29,438 nucleotides of DNA, from positions 219,143-248,580 of the forward strand of contig JNVV01000062.1 in the NCBI GenBank assembly GCA_000733355.1, in the 5' to 3' direction. The notes beneath the pieces are model-generated. The model saw nothing but the letters and a program-made list of their open reading frames with translations, did not search any database and was not told where the DNA came from. Both the position numbers and the translations under genes were made by a program. Positions 9,064-18,125 of this stretch are shown piece by piece. Source of the DNA: Falciphora oryzae (lineage: Eukaryota > Ascomycota > Sordariomycetes > Magnaporthales > Magnaporthaceae). The first letter of the stretch is position 1; each line of letters begins with the position of its first letter.

Positions 9064-9349
9064 TGTAACAAGGGGTCAAAAACGGCTTGGAGAAAGAATC
9101 TCTAAATTGCAGATAATCTTTCTATGGGCTCAAAAGATGCTTCAGGAAGAAGGAATCTCTCATGGAAGACATAGGAGATGGCAGGGTTTATATAAACCAC
9201 CCTGTAATCCGTGCGAAGTATTAAGTACATAATTCACACTGCCCCTCCGGCCTTCGGCCTTTGGGCCTCGGGGCCGTTGGGCACCTATACCGGTTCCCGG
9301 ACCTTCTGTGGGGCCGATTAGGCGAGTCCACAGGTTCTTCCGTGTAACA
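9064..9349 (-). repeat. Gypsy 3' LTR
   Basis: In element orientation it starts TGTTACACGG and ends CCTTGTTACA. Compared with the 5' LTR it carries several TpG-to-TpA changes on the plus strand (GTAATCC, ATTAAG, ATAATT, GTGTAACA). A GC-rich segment with short hairpins (GGCCTTCGGCC, GGGCCTCGGGGCC) lies at about 9245-9282. Confidence 0.93.
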
Positions 9350-9674
9350 CTATCCTCCTTTTCCTAGGGCGCGTCTCGAAACCTTTTAAAGCCCGTTTAA
9401 GAGATGCGGCCGTGCCTATATCTTGTGGCACGCGGGGGTCCCTAGGCTTATCGGGGTTAAGCCGATGAAAGGCAACAACGTGTTGCTTAAATCCGTCGGT
9501 ATCGAAGTGCTCCCAAAGTTCCCACGTCCAGTCCTTTTTGCGTGGGTAATCCTCCCATCGGACAAAGTAACGAACCTTCCCGCCTGTATCCATGGAATCC
9601 ATAACCTTTTCTACAACGAAATCTCCTATAACCGAGGGGGCCTCCCGCAATACCTGGTCAGGGTCAGGTCGTAC
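9318..9674 (-). pseudogene. Gypsy integrase C-terminal chromodomain
   Basis: Reads DFVVEKVMDSMDTGGKVRYF, then VRWEDYPRKKDWTWELWEHF: a chromodomain with its aromatic residues (Y, W, W) and the 'V-RW-.Y....-TWE' core. Such domains at the end of chromovirus integrase steer insertion to modified chromatin. It is separated from the upstream integrase by one TAG at 9675-9677 in the same frame, where Gln fits. The frame ends inside the 3' LTR (stop 9318-9320), so pol overlaps the LTR by about 30 bp. Confidence 0.9.
9350..9366 (-). other. Gypsy polypurine tract
   Basis: In element sense TAGGAAAAGGAGGATAG lies directly against the start of the 3' LTR, the expected position of the plus-strand DNA primer. 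Confidence 0.8.
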
Positions 9675-9677
9675 CTA

Positions 9678-11136
9678 AATGCCAAAGCGGTAGGGTTCGA
9701 TAAGGGACACGTGGAAAGCGTTATGGATTTTCCAGGTTTTAGGCAGGGCCAGTCGTACCGCCGTGGGAGAAATAACCTTAAGGATCCGGAAGGGCCCGAG
9801 CATTTTGGCATCGAGTTTTTTAGCGGGGCGACGGGTCTTTATGTGCCGGGCGTTTAATATAACGAATTGTCCTTCGGTAAGGACCGGCGAGGGGCTTTTC
9901 CTTTTGTCGGCCCAATGCTTTATTCGTTCCCGGGCTTTTTCGAGGTGTTATTTGGCTTTTTCGTGCACCTGGGTCATCCAATGCCGGTAGAGTTGGCTTG
10001 CTGGATTGCGTATTCGTCCTGGGAGAGGGGGATTATTAGAAGCTGGGTGGTACCCGTAGTTGGCGAAAAAGGGAGTAATGGAGGTACTTGCCGAAAATAT
10101 ATTATTATAGGCAAATTCCGCCGTAAGTAATAGCTCGACCCAATTGGTCATTTCGTAATTTACGAAAAACCTAAAGTAGGCCTTTAAGCTTTGGTTAAGC
10201 CTTTCGGTTTGTCCATCCGTTTGGGGATGGAAGGCAGTGCTCATTCTTAGCTTAATGCCTACCAAACGGAGGAAATCTTTCCACAAGTGGCTCGTAAATC
10301 TGGAATCTCTATCAAAGATAATATCTAGAGGCACACCGTGCAGTCGCCAGTATTCTTTGGCGAAAATGCGGATAAGGTCATCCGATTTTTTACCCTCGAT
10401 TTTAAAGGGGACGAAATACGCCATCTTGGTAAAGGGGTCTACCATTACCCAAATTGAATCGCACCTATCGCTTAAAGGGAGGTCCGTAATGAAATCCATG
10501 GCCACCGTTTTCCAGGGCTGGTAATGCAGCTCCATAGGTTGTAGGGGTCCAAAAGGGGCATGCCTTAGGGCCTTATTGCGTTAGCACTCCAGGCATCCCC
10601 TTACGTATTCCCGGACTTTTGCCTCGATATTGGGCTACCAAAAGTGCCGAGTAATTAACTCGAGGGTTTTATCCATACCCATATGTCCAACGACTTTTGT
10701 ATCATGTTCGGACTCGAGGACTTCCTTTTGCAGGGCCTCCGTTAGCACCCACAGCCTTTCCTTATAATAAAGGAGGCCATCCTCAACTTCTTCACCCTTT
10801 TCGGGCTTTTGGAGGCGGCCTTGGTATTCGGAATCCGATATACCAGCTTGTTTAACTTTGTCAGTAAATTCCGTAGCCCACTTTAGGACTGGAATACTGC
10901 AAAGCCGGCCTGGGGACAGGAGGAAAGAAGGTGCTCCTTGCGGCAAAGCTTCTTCCATAGGGTTATCTTTTTATCCTTCCAGGGCCGAAATTCTTGCTGG
11001 GAAGTGTTTTTTTTGCAGGATCGTCGTAATCGGCTGATCCTTACTCCCCCCTTTCTTAGGCTTGTGCTGGGGTAATTTCGATAGCACATCGGCCTTTTCA
11101 TTTTGCTTTCTTAGCCGGTAGTTAATTATAAACCAA
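9678..11136 (-). pseudogene. Gypsy integrase (zinc-binding, DDE core, GPF/GPY region)
   Basis: Same frame as the rest of pol. The zinc-binding region (about 10560-10760) has H...H then CLEC. The core (9951-10535) has the first Asp in AMDFITDLP, the second in IFDRDSRF and the Glu in TDGQTERLNQ, i.e. an intact DDE set. Downstream, 9678-9900 has KMLGPFRILKVISPTAVRL and FHVSLIEPYRFG, the GPF/GPY-type region before the chromodomain. Stops: TAA 9948-9950, TAA near 10575, TAG 10635-10637, TAA near 10972; at least the first three sit where Gln fits. Integrase inserts the cDNA; this copy cannot make full-length protein. Confidence 0.88.
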
Positions 11137-11139
11137 TAA

Positions 11140-11670
11140 CTAGCCAGTTATTGTGCCCATCTGGTTTGCTTTCGATTAAGGACTTTGGCCGTTAAAAAAT
11201 ATTCGAGGTTCCGGTAATCCGTATAAACCTCTATCCGGTGCTTTGCCCCTTCGAGGTAATGCCTCCACCTAGCGAAACAGTCGACGACCGCCAAAAGTTC
11301 CTTATCGTAGATTTTATAGTTGATTTCGGCGGGTGACATTTTGCGCGAATGGAAGGCAACGGGGTGCAGTTTGTTAGTTTCGGGGTCCCTTTGGAATAAC
11401 ACCCCTCCAAGGGCAAAGTCCGAAGCGTCTACCTCAACTTGCGCCGGGAGAAACGGATCGAAATGCCGGAGTATTGGAGGCGAAACAAAAGCGACCTTAA
11501 AAGCCTCGAAAGCCTGGTCCATCTCAAAGGTCCATCGCCATTAGCTTTTAAGCAGGGCGTTAGCCGTCGTTATAGGCCTAACGATTCCGGAAAACCCTTT
11601 AATAAACCTCCTGTAAAAGTTAGCAAAGCCGACGAACGACTGGGAGTCCTTAAAGCAATTGGGGGTCTTC
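11140..11670 (-). pseudogene. Gypsy RNase H domain
   Basis: Reads EVDASDFALGGVLFQRD (first Asp), YDKELLAVVDCFARWRHYLE (Glu) and YTDYRNLEYF (next Asp), the RT-linked RNase H pattern of gypsy elements. The Tyr in YTDYRNL replaces the near-invariant His, as a CAC/CAT-to-TAC/TAT change would do. The TAA at 11148-11150 and one near 11543 interrupt it at likely Gln positions. Confidence 0.88.
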
Positions 11671-11672
11671 CA

Positions 11673-12590
11673 TTAAATAATAGCATCAACCTTATCCTTA
11701 GACATTGCGATGCCCTCGGGTCCTATTATGTAACCAAAAAACTCGACTTCGTGTACCCCCCAAACGCATTTGCGAGGGGCCACGGCCAGGTTATATTTAG
11801 TAAGGCGGCGAAGCACCTCCTTTACCAAACTATCGTATTGTTCCTTAGTCTTTGCGTATATTAGAAGGTCATCCAAATACACGAGGAGCCCGGCATCGAT
11901 AAAGTCCATAAAAATATGGTTCATTATGCTTTGGAAGGTGGCGGGGGCGTTAATAAGGCCCATAGGCATAACCGTAAACTCAAAGACGCCGTATTTGCAA
12001 CGGAAGGCTGTAAGCCATTCGTGCCCCTTTTTTATCCGAATCAAGTTAAACCCGGTTTTAAGGTCGATCTTCGTTTTCCATTTGGCATTCCGAAGTCGAT
12101 CTTAGAGCTCCGTAATAAGCGGGATAAGGCACCGAATCGGAATCGTTTTAGCGTTTACGTCCCTATAATCGACCACCACCCTTAAAGGATCGAAGGGGTC
12201 TTTCTTTTCTGCGAACATAAAGGGCGAACTGTTAGCAGTTTTGCATGGCCTGGCCCGACCGATTCGTATTTGCTTTTCCAGCCACGGCTTTAGGACATCC
12301 AATTCCCTTTGGCTTATTGGGTACAAGGGGCTATGGGTTAATTAAGCTCCTTTTTTAAGGTAAATTTCGTGGTCCCAGGGCTAATAATCGGGAAAACGGG
12401 TAGCAGCCGCTTCCGTTATAATAGGGAAAAATTCCCTAAACTCCTGTGGCACCGATTCGAGGCCGTCCGAATCTGCTTTATTCACTTCCTCAAGGGAAGG
12501 AATACCGTGCCCGTATTTAATAGCGGCAATAATCGCGGGCTTAACTATTTTTATATTCTCCCGAAAGCGTAAGCCTTTAGGCGGCCGTAA
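11673..12590 (-). pseudogene. Gypsy reverse transcriptase
   Basis: RT motifs in order: YPISQRELDVLKPWLEKQI, SSPFMFAEKKD, RVVVDYRDVNAKT, TAFRCKYGVFEFTVMPMGL, APATFQSIMNHI, LVYLDDLLIYA (catalytic YLDD intact), CVWGVHEVEFFGYII. In-frame stops at 11673-11675, 12102-12104, near 12343 and near 12383 are TAA or TAG where Gln fits. Trp codons throughout are intact. Confidence 0.92.
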
Positions 12591-12593
12591 ATC

Positions 12594-12989
12594 CTATGGC
12601 TTCCGTGCCCGTAGCTTGTTGCATTTCCGGCATTTGTCCAAATCCATCCGGATATCCCGAAGGTCGCGATCTAGTAACCCCAGCGGTGGGTGTTGCTTTT
12701 GCCATGCGAAAGGCAGGATAATATCGCAATCTGGATCCGTAGGACTAACTTCGAACGTTTCCGTAAAATAGTGCGTTTTGTGCCGGAAGGTAACGTCGAC
12801 AACTAGTTGCTTTCCGGCCTCTGGTTCGATTTTCCCTAAAAAGGAGGTCATCACGCGAGGGATAGCTTTGTCAACCAAGTAACCTGGGAGTTGCTTGGCT
12901 ATTTTGTCCGACATAACCTTCGTATCGCTGCCTCCGTCTAAAAGGACCCGGACAGGTATCTCCTTCGATCCCCTCGCCCGTATATACAT
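12594..12989 (-). pseudogene. Gypsy retropepsin-like aspartic protease
   Basis: Reads VRVLLDGGSDTKVMSDKIA followed by FEVSPTDPDCDIILPFAWQ, the flap and 'D-I-I-L-G/P' region of retroelement proteases. The active-site triad is normally D-S/T-G; here it reads D-G-G, an unusual substitution that C-to-T damage does not readily explain. A CCHC-like KCRKCNK lies near the end, which is a TAG (12594-12596). Confidence 0.8.
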
Positions 12990-12995
12990 GCGGAG

Positions 12996-15659
12996 GATCG
13001 GTTTTGCGAATTCCTTATCCGTTAAAGGCTTTCGGGACTAATTGGCGGCGATAATCGATAGTTGTTAACAGTCATCGTCCGATTCCGAATCTAATAGTTT
13101 AAAAATTCGTGGTTCGCTCGGGGCTTTTAAAGTAAGGCCAGCGATTTTAGCCTTTTTGGCCTGTGGCTGTTCCTCCTATTCGTCCGTTACAAAGCGTTTA
13201 AGGATGGATTTGGCACCGGCCGTTTTTGCTGGTATAGGAGGGAGTTCCTTGCCGTTGGTGTCCTTTTTAGCGTAGCATTCTAACGTATGGTGCCCTTCTC
13301 TTCCGCAGCGCCAGCAATCGGCTTTAGCCAACTTTCGTGCGTCGATATCGCGTTGTTCGATTCCTTCGAATGCCAATTTGGTGGTAGTCCAAATGTTGTT
13401 CTTTTTATCGGCGGCCTTTTTATCGTTGGCCTTCTTTCCGGAACGGGAGCTTAAGGATGGACTTGGGTTCCTATCTTTAGAGCCCTTGCCGCGGCGACGG
13501 CCCGCGTTCGAGCGCTCCTAATTCGAAGCGGGCTCGTCTTTTCCCTTTTCCTTTTGGCCCGTTCCTTGCATCAAAGCCTTAATAGAGGCTCTATCCGCAA
13601 GCTTTTGCTCGTAAGTAATCCCTGCCTCCTGGAAGGCTTCGAGGAATTCGGCGTCGTCCGTAGGGATTCGACTTTTATTAGCATATACCAAATCGGCGAT
13701 ACCTTCGGGTAGCGAGGATCGGACGAAATCCCGGAAGGTCGTACCGGTCCATCAGGTAGTAATATTGTATTGCCCCAGCTCCGTTAGGTAACCGACGATA
13801 TCGCCGTTATATTTTAAGGACCGGAGCTTTTTGGCATCGGTTCGTTCCTCGTTAGGGTCCTTATAATGTTCCTCCAGCGACGAAGCGTATCCTTTCCAGG
13901 AATTTTAAACGTTTATGGATTCCAGTGAACGTGCCCTGGCTACGTGCCATTAGAGGGCGGCTCCTTTTAGGAGGGACCCAACCCAAATGATGCGGTACGG
14001 GTCACCCGTAAAGCTTTGGGGGCAGGCGTTCATATAAGCTTATACCACGAACTACCAGTTTTTAAATTTGGTACGATCCCTTTCGAAAGCGCTAGGGGTT
14101 TTAAATTGCACGGGGTTAACTATAAAGACCGTGCCTTGGGGAGTTCCCCTAAGGGGTTACGAAGCCCTATCGCCTGGCGGAAAGGGTGATCGGAACAGCC
14201 GTGGCTTTCGGTTAGGAGGTTTTAGTAGCAGGTTATTATCGCTATCATCCGATTCCGAAAAGTCCGAAAAGTCTGGATTACCGGCGGGTTATCCCTGTAT
14301 CCGTCCCGGCGTAATGCTTATGCGGGTTTGGTTTGCTCGGGTTTGTAAATCCCTTAAGGTCCTTTCCATTTGTACGGCCAGCAAACCGGCGTTTAATCCG
14401 ACGATCCGTTCCCGCGCCATCGAGCTTGTTTGTTTAAAAGCGGAAGGCGGAAGTATATCGGTATCAACTTCGGCCCTATTTTCCCTAATAGGGACGGGTA
14501 CGTCCTGGGGAAAGCTTCGGTTTGATCCGGGTTATTGAAACGATCGTTGCAAAGCCGAAAATACAGTAGCCGATTTAGGCCGCTTTCTTTATGCTGCAAG
14601 CCGCCGGCTTTCCCGTACGGCGTCCTTAACAAACTAGCGAGTTTGGGCCAATATGCGTCGCTCGGCTTCGGTGAAAGCCTCGGGCGAAATATGCTCCTTG
14701 GTTAGGAGATTTTGGATTTGGGCATCTTTATCGACGGCCTAGTTAGTAACTCCCTCTTCGAAAGTGGAAAGCCGTGTTTGTAGGTTTTGCAAATGGTTTT
14801 GTTAGGCCCGAATAACGTCCCGAAGCTGAATTAGGGCCTCCGAACGGGTCTGTTGCTCTTTAGCCAAAATGGCAACCGTAGCCCAAACTTGTTATGCAAA
14901 TGCCTAGCTTTCTCCGATAATCCGTTGCCGGAATGCCTTTTATTGCTCGGCAAAAGCGATCAGGCCTTCCTTATATAAAGAAACGACGGTACTATACGCG
15001 TGGGTGATATGGTCGTAATAGGTCCTAATTTCGCGGATTTGTTCCCGATCGGCGAGGATTTCCTGGCTCACATTTCGGAATAGGGCCGAAATTGCTTCGT
15101 GCGTACTGATAAATTCCCGCTGGATTTCAGTCATCCAGCCCGGGGGATCCTAAAGGCGTCCCACGGATATAAAGGCTTGTTGTTCGAGGGCTATGCTGAA
15201 AGGGGGTGCCGAATACAAGATAAATGCCCCTTGATCGTCGAGCATAGGGGTATCTTAACGTTCTTCCGGTGCAAACCGGGAGGGGCCTTCGGGGGCTTTT
15301 CCGGCCGCTTTTTCAGATTGGGCCGGCATAGTATCGGCAGGTATACCGGAATCGCTGGGCAAAAAAGGTGATTCCGTTAATTCCCGGGCCGGTATGCCAA
15401 AGTCGCTTGGTAGGGAAAAAGATGTCGTTGCAAACGAGATGAGGGGGTCCGGTTCCCTATATTCCTGGGCAGCGTAAAGTCCCAAACGTACAAGGGAGAT
15501 CTTCCGGCCTTTTTTAGAATCCCGTAATTTCGCTAGGGCGACTGAAAAGGTAAAACGACCCTTTTGTATATTCTTCTCGCTTTCACCCGTTCGAAAACAC
15601 CGGTGACAGTTAAAATGTTTGTGGTGTGGCCCCAGGGTTTTATTCGCTAAAAAAGGCAA
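12996..15659 (-). pseudogene. Gypsy gag with zinc knuckle
   Basis: Continuous with pol in the same frame. The N-terminal part (15255-15659) has a Cys/His patch FNCHRCFRTGE and a Pro/Ser-rich stretch. About 14600-15140 is helical and coiled-coil-like (EIQREFISTHEAISALF, QIREIRTYYDHI). The capsid-like Retrotrans_gag region is at about 13600-14100 (YMNACPQSFTGDPYRIIWVG, KGAAL, WHVARARS). The nucleocapsid knuckle CWRCGREGHHTLEC (C-x2-C-x4-H-x4-C) lies at about 13280-13330. Numerous TAA/TAG stops fall at Gln-like sites, with neighbouring Trp intact. No clear ATG was identified near 15659. Confidence 0.82.
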
Positions 15660-15760
15660 CAGTTGGGGTTTGGGGGTACCGACTGACAGGGCCTCTCTAA
15701 AGCTTAGGAGGAAAGATAGTAAGGCTTCCGTTAGGGGGCAAAGCGAAAAGAAAAATTATT

Positions 15761-16046
15761 TGTAACAAAGGGTTAAAAACGGCTTGGAGAAAGAATCTCT
15801 AAATTGCAGATAATCTTTCTATGGGCTCAAGAGATGCTTTAGGAAAAAGGAATCTCTTATGGAAGACATAGGAGATGGCAGGGTTTATATAAACCACCCT
15901 GTGATCCGTGCGAAATATTGAGTACATGATTCACACTGCCCCTCCGGCCTTCGGCCTTTGGGCCTCGGGGCCGTTGGGCACCTATACCGGTTCCCGGACC
16001 TTCTGTGGGGCCGATTAGGCGAGTCCACAGGTTCTTCCGTGTGACA
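15761..16046 (-). repeat. Gypsy 5' LTR with TATA box
   Basis: 286 bp, same ends as the 3' LTR. A palindromic TATA element (GGTTTATATAAACC) lies at 15882-15895 and would drive minus-strand transcription. Differences from the 3' LTR include three CpA-to-TpA changes on the plus strand (GTTAAA, CTTTAGG, CTCTTATGG). Confidence 0.93.
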
Positions 16047-17456
16047 CTTAATGCCTCGTTGGCTTTGCGGAGTGAAGCATTCTCTGCACGAAGGAGAGCC
16101 ATTTGGTGCATTACAGCCGTTGTACCTTTGGTAAGCTGGTCCATAGCAGCTAATATCGAAGTTGGGGAACTGTTTTGATGGTTGGCAATGCGAGTTTTAA
16201 TAAGCGTTAATTGCGAGTCGGCTTTTTGGGGGTTGTGTGGTGTTTGAAAGACCTAAGATTGTGTAGTGCCGAGCCGTGAGGTTGGGGGTGTCGGGGTACG
16301 AAGCCTAACATCCAATTTAGAAAGCACCCTTTTTGGATCGTACGGCATAAGGCCAGCCCCTGCAAAGCCGCTTTGGATATTCCTTTCGGTGATGGAGGTA
16401 AAAAAAGGCTTCGCGGAAGCCGCAGAGGAACTCGAGCTTGCTAACGTGGTTGATATGCGCGCGCATTAAATCCTCAACTTGGCGACCGTACGCCCGCTTC
16501 AGCGGCCTAAAGCAGCCAACATCAAGTGGCTGGAGGAGGTGGGAGGAATGCGGAGGCATGCATAGCGTAACAATGTTGTTCTGCTGGCAATAAAGCTCGA
16601 ATTCGGTCGAATGGTGGCTTTCGTGGCCGTCGAGGATTAACAGCCGGTATTTCCCTTTCGTACGAGGTGCTGTATAGAAGTCGAAGTGCTTGATCCAATC
16701 TAAGCCTACCGCATTGGTCGTCCAGCTATTATCGGTGGTTGCGATGCGCCAATCGGCTGGGAGGTTGCACTTAGTGTACTAGTTGGCAAGGTAGTATTGC
16801 GCGGCTAAAATAATAAAGGGAGGGATGACTTAGCCGAAGGCATTAACGCCCTGGATTACCGTTACCTATTCGCGGTTGCCAGGCTGGGCCAGCTTTGCCT
16901 TGCTACGGCCATTTGAGGTCGTGACCACCATGCCCGCGAAAATAATACCCATTATAAACCCAGTTTCGTCGAAGTTGTAGGTGTCGTCGTTTATAATACC
17001 GTATTTGGCCTTAACGTTTCGTACGAGTGCAAACCATTCGCTAATAACCTTTGGATTTTCGCATTTGGCCCTTTGGTAGTCGTATTTACGCGAATAACGC
17101 GTCCGGAGCTCTGGCTGGCGTTTGACGAAGTTGTGTGCCTAGCGTTTGCCGACAGGGGGCGCGTCGCGTTCGCGTCGTAATTGGTTGGCCATATCTTCCA
17201 CACCACACAATCTAGGAGGAAATGCGCGTGTATATAGCTCAATTACATACTAAACTATCGTCTTCTTTTCCAGATCCGTTAGATTGCGTGAGTTGGCTGG
17301 AATATCGCGTCGTGCAGGCTTGCCGGCGCGTTGACGACGGAGGGTTGAAGCTGGTACGTTATAGACCCTGGCTATAGCTTTAAGCTTTAGTTCCTTGTCG
17401 TTTCGAAGAGCTTTAAGGGCTAAGATTACCCTGGCTTCCTTTGAAGGAGGAGATAT
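16047..17456 (-). pseudogene. Pogo/Fot1-like DDE transposase, C-terminally truncated
   Basis: N-terminal psq-type HTH: SKEARVILALKALRND and KAIARVYNVPASTLRR. A CENP-B-like region follows (EDMANQLRRERDAPPVGKR). The DDD catalytic core has NFDETGFIMG, LLILDGHESHHS and SSHLLQPLDVGCF, and the C-terminal helix reads RAENASLRKANEAL. Tc1/mariner-superfamily transposases of this clade cut and paste at TA. Breaks: the presumed start codon at 17454-17456 reads ATA; in-frame stops replace Trp at 17139-17141, 16866-16868, 16830-16832 and 16253-16255; a TAG at 17250-17252 replaces a probable Gln; and an extra base in the A-run 16400-16406 shifts the frame. The coding region stops at the gypsy LTR edge after NEAL and the rest is missing. 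Confidence 0.9.
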
Positions 17457-17517
17457 GTTGGATTGTGGGATAAAAAATGATGTTAGGTGTAGAGAGGATG
17501 CATGCGCTAAAAAAGCC

Positions 17518-17563
17518 ACCGCTCGCTTGTACCCACCGCTCGCTTGTACCCACCGCTCGCTTA
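17518..17563. repeat. 17-bp tandem repeat, 2.7 copies, upstream of the pogo transposase
   Basis: Unit ACCGCTCGCTTGTACCC begins at 17518, 17535 and 17552 (last copy partial). Repeats just upstream of the transposase are typical subterminal transposase-binding sites of pogo/Fot elements; that role is inferred. No terminal inverted repeat can be confirmed because the other end of the element is missing. Confidence 0.75.
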
Positions 17564-17566
17564 TTA

Positions 17567-18125
17567 AAAACGTTATGATTAGTTGCCATGTAGGGGCTGT
17601 ATCTCGCATCTGCGCATTCAGGCAGCATGAAAACCAGTCGAAAGGGGGTAGAGCCTCTCGGGTTCTGCCTGTATGCGCTGTTTACCCCTCGACGTGGCAC
17701 CATTGCTAGCTGTGTTGGCCGTTTGGCGCGACCCGATCAGAGGGCCTCCTGCATAAACTCGGCGGGAAGCAACAAGAATTGACACCCCACGTCCAGTAAA
17801 ACCACCTTGACTGCCTAGGGTGCAGATCCATGCGGCCGCATTGGCGGTGGTACTAGACTTGTTCGGTCGGACTTGGGCAGCCAAGCCGTCCGCAGGCATG
17901 TATAACAACACCATACCCCTTCCAAATTTTCCCCGTAACTCCCGATCGCAAAGTCATCCTGCCCAGCGCGCTGGAGTTTGGATTGCACGGAATGGGAAGT
18001 GGGCAGTTATTGTCCGCTGTGGTTTCCCCCCCGTCGCTTGTTCGAGGAGCGCGTGTTCTCGACTGCATTCTGCATCCGTCCTCTCTACTGTTGGTTGCCG
18101 TCGTTGACTGTACCTTACGAACGCC
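17567..18125. other. Intergenic, nothing recognised
   Basis: About 560 bp upstream of the CCCH gene, presumably including its promoter. Open stretches on both strands lack recognisable motifs. No repeat shared with the rest of the window was seen. Confidence 0.4.

Larger units (their letters stand above)
9064..16046 (-). mobile_element. Full-length Ty3/gypsy chromodomain LTR retrotransposon (6,983 bp), inactivated
   Basis: Two 286-bp LTRs (9064-9349 and 15761-16046) bracket a single minus-strand gag-pol frame in the gypsy order gag, protease, RT, RNase H, integrase, with a chromodomain at the integrase C-terminus (chromovirus). A polypurine tract abuts the 3' LTR. The LTRs differ at 11 sites, all transitions, with no indel. 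The frame from about 15659 to 9318 (~2,114 codons) shows no frameshift where checked, but many stops, all TAA or TAG where Gln is expected. No target-site duplication is visible: the left flank ends CAAAG and the right flank starts CTTAA. The right flank is the 3' part of a pogo transposase, but its continuation is not present to the left. Confidence 0.93.

Noticed and set aside
9037..9069. Inverted repeat GTAACACTTT ... AAAGTGTAAC at the gypsy left edge
   Set aside because: One arm overlaps the LTR terminus and the match is short with a mismatch, so it cannot be separated from chance or an old LTR remnant.
8696..9079. 127-codon minus-strand open frame
   Set aside because: Overlaps the dispersed repeat and runs into the gypsy LTR; no recognisable motif.
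9318..15659. TAA/TAG read as glutamine (alternative genetic code)
   Set aside because: Stops sit at Gln-like sites, but normal CAA/CAG codons are also used throughout, and host genes (F-box, secreted protein) end in standard stops. LTR transitions show the same C-to-T process, so RIP-like damage explains it.
17518..17563. CRISPR-like array
   Set aside because: Direct tandem units without spacers, in a eukaryotic transposon.
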